Assembly: GCA_937974565.1 (NCBI GenBank)
Contig: CALJWL010000040.1
Coordinates: 1 to 58,293, forward strand
Source: an uncultured Arenicella sp.
GTDB lineage: Bacteria; Pseudomonadota; Gammaproteobacteria; Arenicellales; Arenicellaceae
Direction of reading: 5' to 3'
DNA: 58,293 bases
The notes under the pieces were generated by a model. That model worked only from the letters and a program-made list of their open reading frames with translations. It was not told the origin of the DNA and did not search any database. The translations under genes and the position numbers were made by a program. Every line of letters starts with the position of its first letter. Position 1 is the stretch's first letter. Below, in pieces: positions 49,470 through 58,293 of the stretch.

Positions 49470-50378
49470 ATGATTCATCAGCGTACCCTCAAAAACGTTA
49501 TTCGCGCTACTGGCGTTGGCCTGCATACTGGCGAAAAAGTATATCTTACCTTGCGTCCTGCTCCGGTCAATACGGGCATTATTTTTAGGCGTGTAGACCT
49601 AGACCCCGTGGTTGAGTTAGCGGCCACGCCGGTTAGTGTTGGTGACACACGTTTGTCAACGGCGCTAAAAAAAGGAGACGTCTGTGTATCCACCGTTGAA
49701 CACTTAATGTCGGCCTTAGCCGGTTTAGGGATTGATAATATTTACGTTGAGTTAACCTCACCCGAAGTTCCCATTATGGATGGCAGTGCGGCTCCGTTTG
49801 TGTTTTTAGTGCAATCGGCTGGTGTGGTAGAACAAAGTGCCCCTAAAAAATTCATTCGCGTGAAAAAATCCGTCAAAATCGAAGACGGCGATAAATGGGC
49901 CATGTTTGAACCGTTTGAAGGGTTTAAAGTGTCGTTTGCTATTAACTTTGATCACCCTATTTTCGCGCGCTCGCCCCAACAAGCCACCGTTGATTTTTCC
50001 ACCACCTCATTTGTAAAAGAAGTCAGTCGAGCGAGAACATTTGGTTTTATGCACGAAGTTGAAGCGTTGCGTGAGGCTGGCTTAGCCTTAGGCGGCAGTC
50101 ACGACAACGCCATCGTGATGGACTCTTATACGATTTTGAATGATGATGGCCTGCGCTACGAAGATGAATTTGTGAAACACAAAATCCTGGATGCGATTGG
50201 TGACTTATATTTGTTAGGGCACCAACTTATTGGTGAATTTAGTGCGTATAAATCAGGCCATGCCTTGAATAATCAACTGCTCAGAGCCTTAATAGCCCAA
50301 GAAGACGCTTGGGAATTGGTGACCTATGAAGACCCTGCGGACGCGCCGATCTCGTTTATGAACCTAGCGAGTATCTAA
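49470..50378 (+). CDS. lpxC: UDP-3-O-acyl-N-acetylglucosamine deacetylase
   Basis: A 302-residue zinc deacetylase, the usual length. [18 protein letters not shown] near residue 15, [17 protein letters not shown] near residue 75 (zinc His) and [17 protein letters not shown] near residue 235 (HKxxD, zinc His and Asp) are the conserved sites. It carries out the committed step of lipid A synthesis in the cytoplasm, which confirms an outer membrane with lipopolysaccharide. The position just after ftsZ is the common gammaproteobacterial one. It converges with a DciA-like gene, with 38 bases between them. Confidence 0.97.
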   Translation: MIHQRTLKNVIRATGVGLHTGEKVYLTLRPAPVNTGIIFRRVDLDPVVELAATPVSVGDTRLSTALKKGDVCVSTVEHLMSALAGLGIDNIYVELTSPEVPIMDGSAAPFVFLVQSAGVVEQSAPKKFIRVKKSVKIEDGDKWAMFEPFEGFKVSFAINFDHPIFARSPQQATVDFSTTSFVKEVSRARTFGFMHEVEALREAGLALGGSHDNAIVMDSYTILNDDGLRYEDEFVKHKILDAIGDLYLLGHQLIGEFSAYKSGHALNNQLLRALIAQEDAWELVTYEDPADAPISFMNLASI

Positions 50379-50416
50379 CAAGATTGAGCCCTATTATAAA
50401 GAGGCTCGAGAGTGAC

Positions 50417-50968
50417 TTAGGCTTTTGATAGCCCTTTCAACGTCTCGGCGAGCTTGCCTAAGGTGGCCGCCAAGTCGGGATTTTGAACGTTTTGTTGTAG
50501 GCGCCGCACAGACTCGATAGAGCGAGCGTCGGGGGCTGTACGTTGATGCTCAGAGACGGTTGTTGACTTTTTTACATTGGCCGCTATTGAGGTCGACTCA
50601 AGGTCGACTCTTAGCACTAATTTATTGATTAACGTGCTGGCTTGTTTGCTGCTTGAAGAGGCTTGTTGTTCAAGCTCGGCAAACGCTGAGTTTAATGCGT
50701 TTAATAAGCTTATTTGTTGGTGTTTGATTAAGCTCGCAGTGCTTGAGTTGTTGACACCTATTGTCAACGAGCCGGCATCTAAGGCCAGTACGCAAGTGCT
50801 TTGATCTGGTAAATTTGGCAGATGGTTGTTAAGCCAAGTTTGCCAAGTCGGTTGCAGTTTCAAGATAAGTGCTTGAGACTGATCTAAGAATCGGTACATC
50901 GGTAAGCGTTCGACAATCGTGGAAAGTTTGACGCGGTGGTTTTCGGTTTGTCGATTTATTTTAGACAT
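50417..50968 (-). CDS. DciA-like (DUF721) protein, possible helicase loader
   Basis: A 183-residue protein on the minus strand between lpxC and the M23 peptidase gene. The N-terminal ~100 residues match the DUF721/DciA pattern: a basic start, then LKLQPTWQTWLNNHLPNL, TCVLALDAGSLTIGVNNSSTASLIKHQQ and a helix with LLNALNSAFAEL. DciA loads the replicative helicase DnaB in bacteria that lack DnaC, and this position between lpxC and secA is common for it in gammaproteobacteria. The last ~80 residues are low-complexity and polar, so only the N-terminal assignment is firm. It faces the opposite way to its neighbours. Confidence 0.72.
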   Translation of the reverse strand: MSKINRQTENHRVKLSTIVERLPMYRFLDQSQALILKLQPTWQTWLNNHLPNLPDQSTCVLALDAGSLTIGVNNSSTASLIKHQQISLLNALNSAFAELEQQASSSSKQASTLINKLVLRVDLESTSIAANVKKSTTVSEHQRTAPDARSIESVRRLQQNVQNPDLAATLGKLAETLKGLSKA

Positions 50969-51187
50969 GCAGTTCGGGTTGTTCGGCTTTGAATATGAAT
51001 GAGTTGAAAGATGCCAGTGAGTTTATGCCGCTAATGGTGATAGTCTGAGTTAATTTTTGTCAGATTACAAACGGTGAATTTTGCACAACTGATGCGGCAA
51101 TAAGCGATTTTTAATCAGGCTCTGTAACCGCAAAAGCAGAACTGTATATAAATAGATTCTGAAGTTGGGCTGTTAAAGTCAATTTCA

Positions 51188-52144
51188 ATGTTCAATCCCG
51201 ATGGGTGTATTTTGAAAGTAATATTAGTAAAAGACAATACGGCAAGTAACAGCGCGGTCTGTTTTGCAGGCCATAAATTGCTGCTAAATGGCTTGGCTTT
51301 GTTCGTGGCATTGCCGATTATTTTAGGGTTAACGTCTTATTGGGTTGTGTCGGCCATTGACCGAGCGGTGAACCCCTTTATTGACCCTGAATATCGAATT
51401 GCGGTAGAAACTCGTGTGTCTGAGCAAGAACAAGAGATGCGTAAAACACGTGATTATGTGCGCAAACATTTGGATGTGTTGGGTAGCCGAATAGGCAGCC
51501 TGCAAGCGCAAGTTTCACGAATTAACGCAGTTGAAATGCGTATTGCTGAAGCCTCTGGAATCAATCTTGAAGACTTTTCATTCGAGCAAGAACCGGCCGT
51601 CGGCGGCGTAAGTCTTGGTAAGGAAGCGTCTGAGCAGATCGATATTGAGAATGCCATTATGGCCATTGAGAAAGAGCTTTCTCAGCGCGAGTCCGAAATT
51701 GCGGCGGTGGACTTCTTACTCTCAAAAAACAGTTTAGAATCTCAACAGACGCCAGCGGGCTGGCCAGTTGAAGGTGGCTGGGTGTCGTCCAGCTTTGGGG
51801 CACGAATGCACCCTATTTCAGGACGTAAACAGTTTCATCGAGGCGTGGATATTCCTGGCAAACTGGGCGCTGACGTGCTGTCCGTTGCGGACGGCGTTGT
51901 GGTAACTTCAAAGAGAAATGGCAGCTATGGTTGGGTGGTTGAAATTGACCACGGAGATAATTATTCAACGCTGTATAGTCACAATAAATCCAATCTAGTG
52001 AAGGTTGGTGAGACGGTGGTCAAAGGTCAACCAATCGCTAAAATAGGCTCCACTGGGCTATCAACTGGGCCACACGTACACTTTGAAGTATCGAAAAACG
52101 GCCGGCGCATCAACCCTGTGCGTTATCTATACAAAAAGTCGTAA
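51188..52144 (+). CDS. M23 (LytM) family metallopeptidase, membrane-anchored
   Basis: A 318-residue inner-membrane or periplasmic peptidase. A transmembrane helix lies at residues ~33-55 (LFVALPIILGLTSYWVVSAI), a coiled-coil stretch at ~75-115, and the LytM domain at ~195-315. FHRGVDIPGKLGADV holds the HxxxD zinc ligands, and STGPHVHFEVSKNGRRINP the HxH, so the site is complete and the protein should be active, cutting peptidoglycan cross-links. An ATG at 51188 gives a short cytoplasmic tail. Proteins of this type next to secA in gammaproteobacteria are often septum-associated amidase activators or endopeptidases. Confidence 0.85.
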   Translation: MFNPDGCILKVILVKDNTASNSAVCFAGHKLLLNGLALFVALPIILGLTSYWVVSAIDRAVNPFIDPEYRIAVETRVSEQEQEMRKTRDYVRKHLDVLGSRIGSLQAQVSRINAVEMRIAEASGINLEDFSFEQEPAVGGVSLGKEASEQIDIENAIMAIEKELSQRESEIAAVDFLLSKNSLESQQTPAGWPVEGGWVSSSFGARMHPISGRKQFHRGVDIPGKLGADVLSVADGVVVTSKRNGSYGWVVEIDHGDNYSTLYSHNKSNLVKVGETVVKGQPIAKIGSTGLSTGPHVHFEVSKNGRRINPVRYLYKKS

Positions 52145-52472
52145 CACACACAAAAACCGTTTTAACTTGCGTGTTTTAGGTGCTTTGTGAACGGATGGTT
52201 AGCGGGTATTTACAGCGCTGGCTTGTTTAACGCCGACCGCGCAGCGATAAGTCGCAGATTATTGCAGGTAAGGATGCCACTTTGCGTTTATAAAAGTACT
52301 TCAAAATTAATGCGATATCGTTTTGTATTAATCCATAAACCCTTATACTTGGCGACTTATTTGTGTCGTGGCTACTTGTCAGGCGGTCACGCCTTGTTTT
52401 TTCTAAGATCAGCACAATAGTTCATTAACTAAGAACACATAATCAGAATACTACATTAAGGTCTTAAACACC
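52145..52472. other. Gene-free stretch upstream of secA
   Basis: About 330 bases with no supported gene. A 77-codon frame (52187-52420, GTG start) has no family features, no signal peptide and no SecM-type arrest motif, so it is not called. A TATACT box at 52344-52349 may be part of the secA promoter; no convincing -35 sequence precedes it. Confidence 0.4.
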
Positions 52473-55154
52473 GTGTTAAAGAAAATTTTTGGCAGCCGAA
52501 ACGACCGCTTGGTTCGACAAATGTCGAAGCGCGTAAAAAAAATCAATCAGCTCGAAGAGTCCTTTCAAGCACTAAGTGATGCCGAGTTGAAAGCGAAGAC
52601 CGCTGAATTTCGTGGTCGATTAAAGGCAGGAGAGACCTTAGACAGTTTGCTCAACGACGCCTTTGCGGCCGTTCGAGAGGCGTCAATTCGCTCATTGGGG
52701 ATGCGTCATTACGACGTGCAGCTCATTGGCGGCATGGTGTTGAACGATGGTCGTATCTCTGAAATGAGAACGGGCGAAGGTAAAACTTTAATGGCTACGC
52801 TGGCGGCCTATTTGAATGCGCTTGCTGGCAGCGTGCATGTGGTCACCGTCAATGATTACCTTGCGGCACGTGATGCCGAATGGATGGCCAAGCTATACAA
52901 TTTCATGGGCCTAACGGTGGGCGTGATTGCATCGGGCCAAGACCCCGAAGAAAAGCGCAAGGCTTATGCCTGTGACATTGTTTATGGCACTAATAACGAA
53001 TTTGGCTTTGATTATTTGCGTGACAACATGGCGTTTTCTAACGACCAAAAAGCACAACGCGATCTTAGTTTTGCCATTGTCGACGAAGTGGATTCAATTC
53101 TAATTGACGAAGCCAGAACACCGCTTATCATTTCAGGGCCAGCCGACACAGCGGCCGATGTTTACGCTAAGATTGACGTTATTGTGCCTCAATTAACTCG
53201 CCAGATGGACGAAAGCGACAACGGTGACTACACCATTGACGAAAAGACCAAACAGGCGTATTTAACCGAAGCGGGCCATGAAAAAGCCGAACAACTGATG
53301 GTTCGCATTGGCCTGTTGGCGGCGGATGCAAGCTTGTACGATGTTGGCAGCATCAGTTTGTTGCATCACATGTATGCAGCCATTCGCGCCCACACGTTGT
53401 TTCAACGCGATGTTGACTACGTGGTTCAAGACAATGAAATCGTTATTGTTGACGAGTTTACTGGCCGCATGATGGCTGGCCGCCGATGGTCAGATGGGTT
53501 GCATCAGGCGATCGAAGCCAAAGAGAAAGTGGCCATCCAGCGTGAAAACCAAACCTTAGCCGCCATTACGTTTCAGAATTACTTTCGACTCTATGACAAG
53601 TTATCCGGAATGACCGGCACGGCCGACACTGAAGCCGTTGAGTTTATGGAGATCTACAGCTTGGAAGTGGTGGTTATCCCAACGCATAAAAAAGCCATAC
53701 GGGTTGACCAAGCCGATGTGATTTTCCGCACACGCCAAGAAAAGTTCAATGCCATTGTTGAGGACGTTCGAGAGCGCAATGCCACTGGCCAGCCTGTGTT
53801 GTTAGGAACGGCTTCGATTGAAGATTCTGAGCTGCTGTCTCAAGAGTTCAAAAAGCATAAGATCAAACACGAAGTGTTAAACGCAAAACAACATGAACGA
53901 GAAGCAACGGTTATTGCCTACGCCGGCGCTCCTGGTGCGGTAACCATTGCCACCAATATGGCGGGTCGAGGCACCGACATTGTGTTGGGTGGTAATCTTG
54001 ATATGCGTCTGCAAGGCGTTGAATCTAAAGGTGAAAAAGAAAAAGTCACCACTCAATGGCAAGTCGATAACAAAGAAGTTCTGGAGAAGGGCGGATTGTA
54101 TGTAATCGGCACTGAACGTCACGAATCTCGGCGCATTGATAATCAGTTGCGTGGCCGTTCGGGTCGTCAAGGTGACCCAGGTGAAACTCGTTTCTTCTTA
54201 TCGATGGACGACAGCTTAATGCGAATATTTGGTTCAGAGCGAATCGCTAATATGATGCAAAAGGTTGGCATGGAAGAAGGTGAAGCCATTGAAAGCCGGC
54301 TTGTGTCCAGAGTGATAGAAAATGCGCAAAGAAAAGTAGAAGGCCATAACTTCGATATACGTAAGCAACTGTTGGAATACGACGACGTGGCCAATGAGCA
54401 GCGTAAGTTAGTTTACTCAGAGCGCAATGAATTGATGTCTACCGAAGACGTTTCCGAAAATATCTCGGAAATGCGAGAAGACGTGGTGGAGAGCGTCATT
54501 GACCGAAGCATTCCTCCGCAAAGTTTGCCAGAGCAGTGGAAGCTGGATCAATTAGAAGACGACTTGCGCCTTGAGTTTGGCGCTCAATTGCCCGTGTCCA
54601 GCTGGTTAGAAGAAGATAAGAGTCTTTACGAAGAGACTTTACGTGATCGAATTGTTGAGTCCATAGATAAGGCTTATGAGATGAAAGAAGCTCAGTATGG
54701 GGCTGAAATCATTCGCCATCTTGAAAAAGTCATCATGTTACAGACCCTGGACACCCAATGGAAAGAACACCTCGCTGAGATGGATTACTTGCGCCAAGGC
54801 ATTGGTTTGCGTGGCTACGCTCAAAAGAACCCCAAGCAAGAATACAAACGCGAAGCGTTTGAGATGTTCACCGCCATGCTTGATCGAGTAAAAGCGGAAG
54901 TGGTAACAGTGTTAGCCAAAGTGCAACTGCGCGAAGAGTCCGAAGTTGATGAACTTGAACGGCGCCAGCAAGAAGCCGCGCAGAAAGACCTTGAATTACA
55001 ACACGCGTCAGCCCAAGCGGCTAACGTTCAAGCGCAAGAACAAGCCGAGCAAGATTCAACTTTTGTGCGCCAGCAGCCTAAAGTAGGGCGTAACGAACCT
55101 TGTCCTTGTGGTTCAGGTAAAAAGTACAAGCAATGCCATGGCAAGTTGTCTTAG
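52473..55154 (+). CDS. secA: Preprotein translocase ATPase SecA
   Basis: An 893-residue protein of typical SecA length, starting with [20 protein letters not shown] is the Walker A loop, [21 protein letters not shown] the Walker B region, and [16 protein letters not shown] and [13 protein letters not shown] the second helicase domain. The preprotein cross-linking, scaffold and wing regions follow. The C-terminus [17 protein letters not shown] binds zinc and SecB. SecA drives secretory proteins through SecYEG. It is followed by argJ after 27 bases. Confidence 0.98.
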   Translation: MLKKIFGSRNDRLVRQMSKRVKKINQLEESFQALSDAELKAKTAEFRGRLKAGETLDSLLNDAFAAVREASIRSLGMRHYDVQLIGGMVLNDGRISEMRTGEGKTLMATLAAYLNALAGSVHVVTVNDYLAARDAEWMAKLYNFMGLTVGVIASGQDPEEKRKAYACDIVYGTNNEFGFDYLRDNMAFSNDQKAQRDLSFAIVDEVDSILIDEARTPLIISGPADTAADVYAKIDVIVPQLTRQMDESDNGDYTIDEKTKQAYLTEAGHEKAEQLMVRIGLLAADASLYDVGSISLLHHMYAAIRAHTLFQRDVDYVVQDNEIVIVDEFTGRMMAGRRWSDGLHQAIEAKEKVAIQRENQTLAAITFQNYFRLYDKLSGMTGTADTEAVEFMEIYSLEVVVIPTHKKAIRVDQADVIFRTRQEKFNAIVEDVRERNATGQPVLLGTASIEDSELLSQEFKKHKIKHEVLNAKQHEREATVIAYAGAPGAVTIATNMAGRGTDIVLGGNLDMRLQGVESKGEKEKVTTQWQVDNKEVLEKGGLYVIGTERHESRRIDNQLRGRSGRQGDPGETRFFLSMDDSLMRIFGSERIANMMQKVGMEEGEAIESRLVSRVIENAQRKVEGHNFDIRKQLLEYDDVANEQRKLVYSERNELMSTEDVSENISEMREDVVESVIDRSIPPQSLPEQWKLDQLEDDLRLEFGAQLPVSSWLEEDKSLYEETLRDRIVESIDKAYEMKEAQYGAEIIRHLEKVIMLQTLDTQWKEHLAEMDYLRQGIGLRGYAQKNPKQEYKREAFEMFTAMLDRVKAEVVTVLAKVQLREESEVDELERRQQEAAQKDLELQHASAQAANVQAQEQAEQDSTFVRQQPKVGRNEPCPCGSGKKYKQCHGKLS

Positions 55155-55181
55155 TTCACCATTTAACGTGTAAGGTGATGC

Positions 55182-56396
55182 GTGCCTGTTAGATTAACCG
55201 AACCTCAAAACTTATTGCCAGTAAAGGGCGCTAAGTTAGCGTCTGTCGAAGCCGGAATCCGTTATCAGGGCCGAGATGACTTGGTCTTAATTGAATTGGC
55301 TGATGGTGCCACTGTTTCGGCTGTGTTTACCCAGAATAAGTGTTGCGCGGCACCTGTAACGGTTGCAAAAGAACATCTTCATCAGTCGAATGTGCGAGCA
55401 TTATTGATTAACTCTGGTAATGCGAACGCCGTAACCGGTGAGCAAGGCATGGTGGATGCTCGTAAGAGTTGCGAGCTAGTTGCGTCTGCGCTGGGCTTGT
55501 CCAGTGAACAAGTGTTGCCGTTCTCTACGGGCGTGATTGGGGAGAATCTAAACATGTCAGCGATGGCCAATGGCATTGACGCCGCGTCTAAAACGCTACA
55601 GCTTGATGGCTGGTTAGCCGCCGCCAAAGGCATCATGACCACAGACACGGTCGCTAAAGGCGTATCCAAAGCGCTGGAATTCGGTGGTGAAACCATCACC
55701 ATCACCGGAATCAGCAAAGGGTCAGGAATGATTTGCCCTAACATGGCCACCATGCTGGCCTATGTGGTGACTGACGCCAAAATCGATAAGGCCGATTTGG
55801 ACCGCTTGTTGAAAAAAGGCGTTGATCAGAGCTTTAACCGAATCACCGTTGATAGTGATACCTCCACAAATGACGCCTTAGTGTTAGCGGCAACAGGCGG
55901 TGCAAATGCCACTAAACTTGTTTCTGAAAGTGATTTAGGGACCTTTTATCAGGCTCTAGAAGAGGTATTGATCGAAATCGCCACGGCCATAGTGCGCGAT
56001 GGCGAAGGCGCGACCAAGTTTGTTAAAATTCAGGTTGCGTCAGGTGAATTTGAAGCAGACTGTAAAACCATCGCTTACGATATAGCGCACTCCCCATTGG
56101 TCAAAACAGCCTTATTCGCCAGTGACCCAAACTGGGGGCGCATACTGATGGCCTTAGGAAAATCAGCGGTCAATTCTTTGGATATGAGTCGAGTGGACAT
56201 TCACATCAATGACGTGAGCTTGATTGCTCAGGGTCAACCCGCAACGGACTACAGTGAAGAAGCCGGTAAAGCCGTGTTTGAGCAAGAAGAGATCACGATC
56301 AGCGTTGACCTAAACACCGGGGCCCAAGCCTATCATGTTTGGACCTCAGACCTCTCGCACGATTACGTCAGCATTAATGCCGACTATCGCAGTTAG
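55182..56396 (+). CDS. argJ: Glutamate N-acetyltransferase/amino-acid acetyltransferase ArgJ
   Basis: A 404-residue protein with GTG start. GISKGSGMICPNMATMLAYV near residue 185 holds the self-cleavage site; cleavage before Thr190 makes the alpha and beta chains and exposes the nucleophile. SVEAGIRYQGRDDLVLIEL at the N-terminus is also conserved. ArgJ moves an acetyl group from N-acetylornithine to glutamate, so this organism recycles acetyl groups in arginine synthesis. Bifunctional and monofunctional forms cannot be told apart by eye. The next gene, mutT, is 27 bases downstream. Confidence 0.95.
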   Translation: MPVRLTEPQNLLPVKGAKLASVEAGIRYQGRDDLVLIELADGATVSAVFTQNKCCAAPVTVAKEHLHQSNVRALLINSGNANAVTGEQGMVDARKSCELVASALGLSSEQVLPFSTGVIGENLNMSAMANGIDAASKTLQLDGWLAAAKGIMTTDTVAKGVSKALEFGGETITITGISKGSGMICPNMATMLAYVVTDAKIDKADLDRLLKKGVDQSFNRITVDSDTSTNDALVLAATGGANATKLVSESDLGTFYQALEEVLIEIATAIVRDGEGATKFVKIQVASGEFEADCKTIAYDIAHSPLVKTALFASDPNWGRILMALGKSAVNSLDMSRVDIHINDVSLIAQGQPATDYSEEAGKAVFEQEEITISVDLNTGAQAYHVWTSDLSHDYVSINADYRS

Positions 56397-56423
56397 TCGC
56401 AAAATAATACACAGGGCTCGGTC

Positions 56424-56843
56424 GTGAGTGATGTAAATCGAATCCAAGTCGCCGTTGGTATTGTGTTTAATGTCGACGGTCAAGTGTTGGTTGGCCAACG
56501 AGTGGTGAAAGATCGTTATTTTGCAAAATGGGAGTTCCCAGGTGGAAAGGTCGAAGCCGGAGAGTCCATTGCCGATGCGTTACATCGAGAGTTTCTTGAA
56601 GAGGTTGGTATCACTCTCGGAATAAGCCAACCTTTTATGGAGATCAAACACGACTACCCAGATCGGTCCGTGCAGCTTTATGTCCGCACAGTAAACACGT
56701 TTTCAGGTGAAGTGAAGGCCCTTGAAGGCCAAGCCTTAAAGTGGGTACACATCAGCGAACTGAGGGAGTTAGACTTTTTGCAAGGCAACCAAGCCATGAT
56801 TGAAAAGCTTGAGTCGGAGTACTCGGCGTTGAACGAGTGCTAA
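56424..56843 (+). CDS. mutT: 8-oxo-dGTP diphosphatase MutT
   Basis: A 139-residue Nudix hydrolase, GTG start. FPGGKVEAGESIADALHREF followed by LEEVGI (residues ~37-62) is a complete Nudix box with all catalytic glutamates. The order secA-argJ-mutT is conserved in gammaproteobacteria, which supports MutT rather than another Nudix protein. It removes oxidised dGTP from the nucleotide pool and prevents mutations. It is the last gene of the conserved block. Confidence 0.92.
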   Translation: MSDVNRIQVAVGIVFNVDGQVLVGQRVVKDRYFAKWEFPGGKVEAGESIADALHREFLEEVGITLGISQPFMEIKHDYPDRSVQLYVRTVNTFSGEVKALEGQALKWVHISELRELDFLQGNQAMIEKLESEYSALNEC

Positions 56844-57153
56844 GTGGTTTTATCGGTTGCGCTTATCTAATTGCCTCCGCTGTTGATCGTGAATCAATAA
56901 GTTCCAGTTGATGGCTTATTTCCCTGTCTGTGGAATGAAGAATGATAAAAAATACCTCATTACTTATAGTCATGAATTCTTCTTTAAAATGAAATTGCCA
57001 CGCAGAACCAATGGTTTATTTTTTTGAAAATTTCTATCATGTTGTTTATTGCCGATAAATGGAGATAGTGTTGGTTTGCATTTAGGGGAGCTGGATGGCT
57101 TTAGTTTGCAATTTAAGGCGGTTTTGCAGATAATGCTAGCACAGGGAGGTTGT

Positions 57154-57303
57154 ATGCTCTTTGTGTTGTTAACCCTTGGTCAAATAAACAACTCCATGCC
57201 GTTTTACATTAAAATTCTATTGTCCATTGACCTGTTGATCGTGCTTTTTACTTCCTTTGTTCTGATTCAAAAAAATCGATTATCAGAAAAGGGCACGGTC
57301 TAG
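57154..57303 (+). CDS. Possible small membrane protein
   Basis: A 49-residue frame starting at ATG 57154 behind a good GGGAGG site. It begins MLFVLLTLGQ and has two hydrophobic stretches (residues ~1-9 and 18-40, with IKILLSIDLLIVLFTSFVLI) and a polar tail, a two-helix membrane protein layout. The frame is open from 57049 (TTG), so a longer form of 84 residues is possible. I recognise no family. It lies in the gap between mutT and a secreted protein and might be chance. Confidence 0.35.
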   Translation: MLFVLLTLGQINNSMPFYIKILLSIDLLIVLFTSFVLIQKNRLSEKGTV

Positions 57304-57394
57304 AAACGAGCGTTTGCAAAATGAACACTGGCAATGAGCGTGATTGCTGAAGCAATAGAACTAACACCACAGTTTGATTGAATTAGAGTTTAAA

Positions 57395-58069
57395 ATGAAA
57401 AGAGTATTGTTTGTTCTTGCGATATTTTGTTGGGCTGGTTTGAGTGGCGAAACGGTTTCCGCACAAATTCAATTTATACGTTATAAAAATTTCATGATTC
57501 CAATTAGCCTCCAACCTCGCCAGCCGAATTTGGTCGCTAATAATGACGCATCTAGGGATGTGTTTTTATCGTGGACTTATGCGCCTAATATTGAACGATA
57601 CGAGCTTGAGCAATTCTACTCAGAGCAAGTAGGTTGGACCGTTATTTACAGCGGTTTGCGGCGGTCGTTTTTGGCGCTGGATCAACCAATAGGAAATGTC
57701 CTCTATCGTGTCAGGGCGTGTGCCGACTCGTGTGGCCGTTACAGTACTGAACAGCAAGTTCGAGTTGTTGGTGGTGGCTACAGTCCTAGTGGCGGCAGTC
57801 GATATGCTGACGATGATGGCGATGGAATTTTGAACACATTTGATCTTTGTGCAGGTACAGAAACAAATGTTGCTGTGAACCCTTTGGGTTGTTCAGAAAG
57901 TCAATTTAGCCAACTTTCGAACGATACAGTAAATTGCATTGACCCCTCTGGCAATGTTAGAGCAGCCACGTATTGCAACGCTGGTGAGTTAACAGACAGT
58001 GATAGAGATGGCGTCGCAGATGATGTTGACCCTTACCCCTTGCAAGCCAGTACCCAGTGTCTGCCATAA
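57395..58069 (+). CDS. Secreted protein with fibronectin-like and calcium-binding (TSP3-like) repeats
   Basis: A 224-residue exported protein from ATG 57395; an upstream ATG at 57374 adds seven residues in front of the signal peptide (MKRVLFVLAIFCWAGLSG, cut near VSAQ). Residues ~45-120 (DVFLSWTYAPNIERYELEQF, ...NVLYRVRACADSCGRYS) resemble a fibronectin type III fold. Two calcium-binding thrombospondin type 3-like motifs follow: DDDGDGILNTFDLC near residue 140 and DSDRDGVADDVDPYP near 205. This architecture is common on secreted or surface proteins. Its position directly before an RHS/SpvB-like gene suggests they belong together. Confidence 0.65.
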   Translation: MKRVLFVLAIFCWAGLSGETVSAQIQFIRYKNFMIPISLQPRQPNLVANNDASRDVFLSWTYAPNIERYELEQFYSEQVGWTVIYSGLRRSFLALDQPIGNVLYRVRACADSCGRYSTEQQVRVVGGGYSPSGGSRYADDDGDGILNTFDLCAGTETNVAVNPLGCSESQFSQLSNDTVNCIDPSGNVRAATYCNAGELTDSDRDGVADDVDPYPLQASTQCLP

Positions 58070-58159
58070 CATAAAGTGGCAGACACTTTTAAATGACATC
58101 CAGCTTAATGTTAGCTTTGGCGGCTTTTAGCACCGAGGCTCAAACTAAGAAAATTCAAG

Positions 58160-58293
58160 ATGAATATTAGATCAGCGTTTTACTTAAGCATTTCAATGTT
58201 AGGTTTATTGTCGTTAGGGGCGGTGTCTGCGAAAGACATCCCGGGCGCCACGCAAACGTCGTATGCGGTTAATCAGTCGGGGGCGTTTCAGTT
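58160..58293 (+). CDS. 5' end of a probable RHS/SpvB-type secreted protein (cut by window end)
   Basis: A frame open from ATG 58160 to the window edge, 44 codons. MNIRSAFYLSISMLGLLSLG and AVSAKD form a signal peptide, and the mature start IPGATQTSYAVNQSGAFQ resembles the opening of RHS-repeat or SpvB/Tc-toxin-like proteins, which usually read xxVNxSGAxxYSIPI. Only 22 or so mature residues are visible, so the assignment is tentative. It lies 91 bases after the TSP3-repeat protein and has no clear ribosome binding site. Confidence 0.5.
   Translation, partial: MNIRSAFYLSISMLGLLSLGAVSAKDIPGATQTSYAVNQSGAFQ

Noticed and set aside
50386-50407. Short hairpin (GAGCC with GGCTC) between lpxC and the DciA-like gene
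   Set aside because: Only five base pairs and no T run; not enough to call a terminator.
52187-52420. 77-codon frame upstream of secA, considered as a SecM-like arrest peptide
   Set aside because: No signal peptide and no arrest motif of the SecM type; the reading frame looks like chance.

Overview
The window is chromosomal DNA from a Gram-negative bacterium, most probably a gammaproteobacterium. The evidence is an unbroken division and cell-wall (dcw) cluster that continues into lpxC, a DciA-like gene, an M23 peptidase gene, secA, argJ and mutT, which is a typical gammaproteobacterial order. MurE carries the meso-diaminopimelate motif DNPR, and a TonB-dependent receptor, an outer-membrane-linked lipoprotein and an LpxC all imply an outer membrane. 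I cannot name the genus from sequence alone. No tRNA, rRNA, insertion sequence or CRISPR array was seen.

Left part (1-14.8 kb). An aldo/keto reductase and a GMC oxidoreductase gene overlap, and a TylF-like methyltransferase gene converges on them; together they look like the edge of a polysaccharide or secondary-metabolism locus. After about 1.3 kb without a gene come a secreted S41 peptidase, a FadH-type dienoyl-CoA reductase (opposite strand), a DUF885 lipoprotein, and a LuxR-type response regulator with a hybrid histidine kinase on the minus strand.

Middle part (14.8-31.2 kb). An alpha/beta hydrolase gene diverges from a TetR regulator plus amidohydrolase pair. The intergenic space between them contains a perfect 56-bp palindrome. 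Next is a siderophore-type TonB-dependent receptor with a Fur box, diverging from a two-gene RiPP unit: an asparagine-synthetase-like lasso cyclase and a 69-residue lasso peptide precursor. The precursor has a YxxPxL leader motif, Thr at -2, Gly at +1 and Glu at +8. No protease (B2) or leader-recognition (B1) gene accompanies them in this window. A probable PPi-dependent phosphofructokinase, a ferredoxin-YdjM pair, an EamA transporter and two divergent SLC13-type permeases follow.

Right part (31.2-58.3 kb). The order is mraZ-rsmH-ftsL-ftsI-murE-murF-mraY-murD-ftsW-murG-murC-ddl-ftsQ-ftsA-ftsZ, then lpxC, dciA-like (minus strand), an M23 peptidase, secA, argJ and mutT. Many of the dcw genes overlap, which implies coupled translation. 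A well-formed promoter and four MraZ boxes of 10-bp period precede mraZ. The last kilobase holds a possible small membrane protein, a secreted protein with calcium-binding (thrombospondin type 3-like) repeats, and the first 44 codons of what resembles an RHS/SpvB-type protein, cut by the window edge.

The strongest candidate for an undescribed system is the minimal lasso peptide locus beside a Fur-boxed receptor. The 56-bp palindrome and a structured, gene-free stretch at 14.64-14.75 kb come next.
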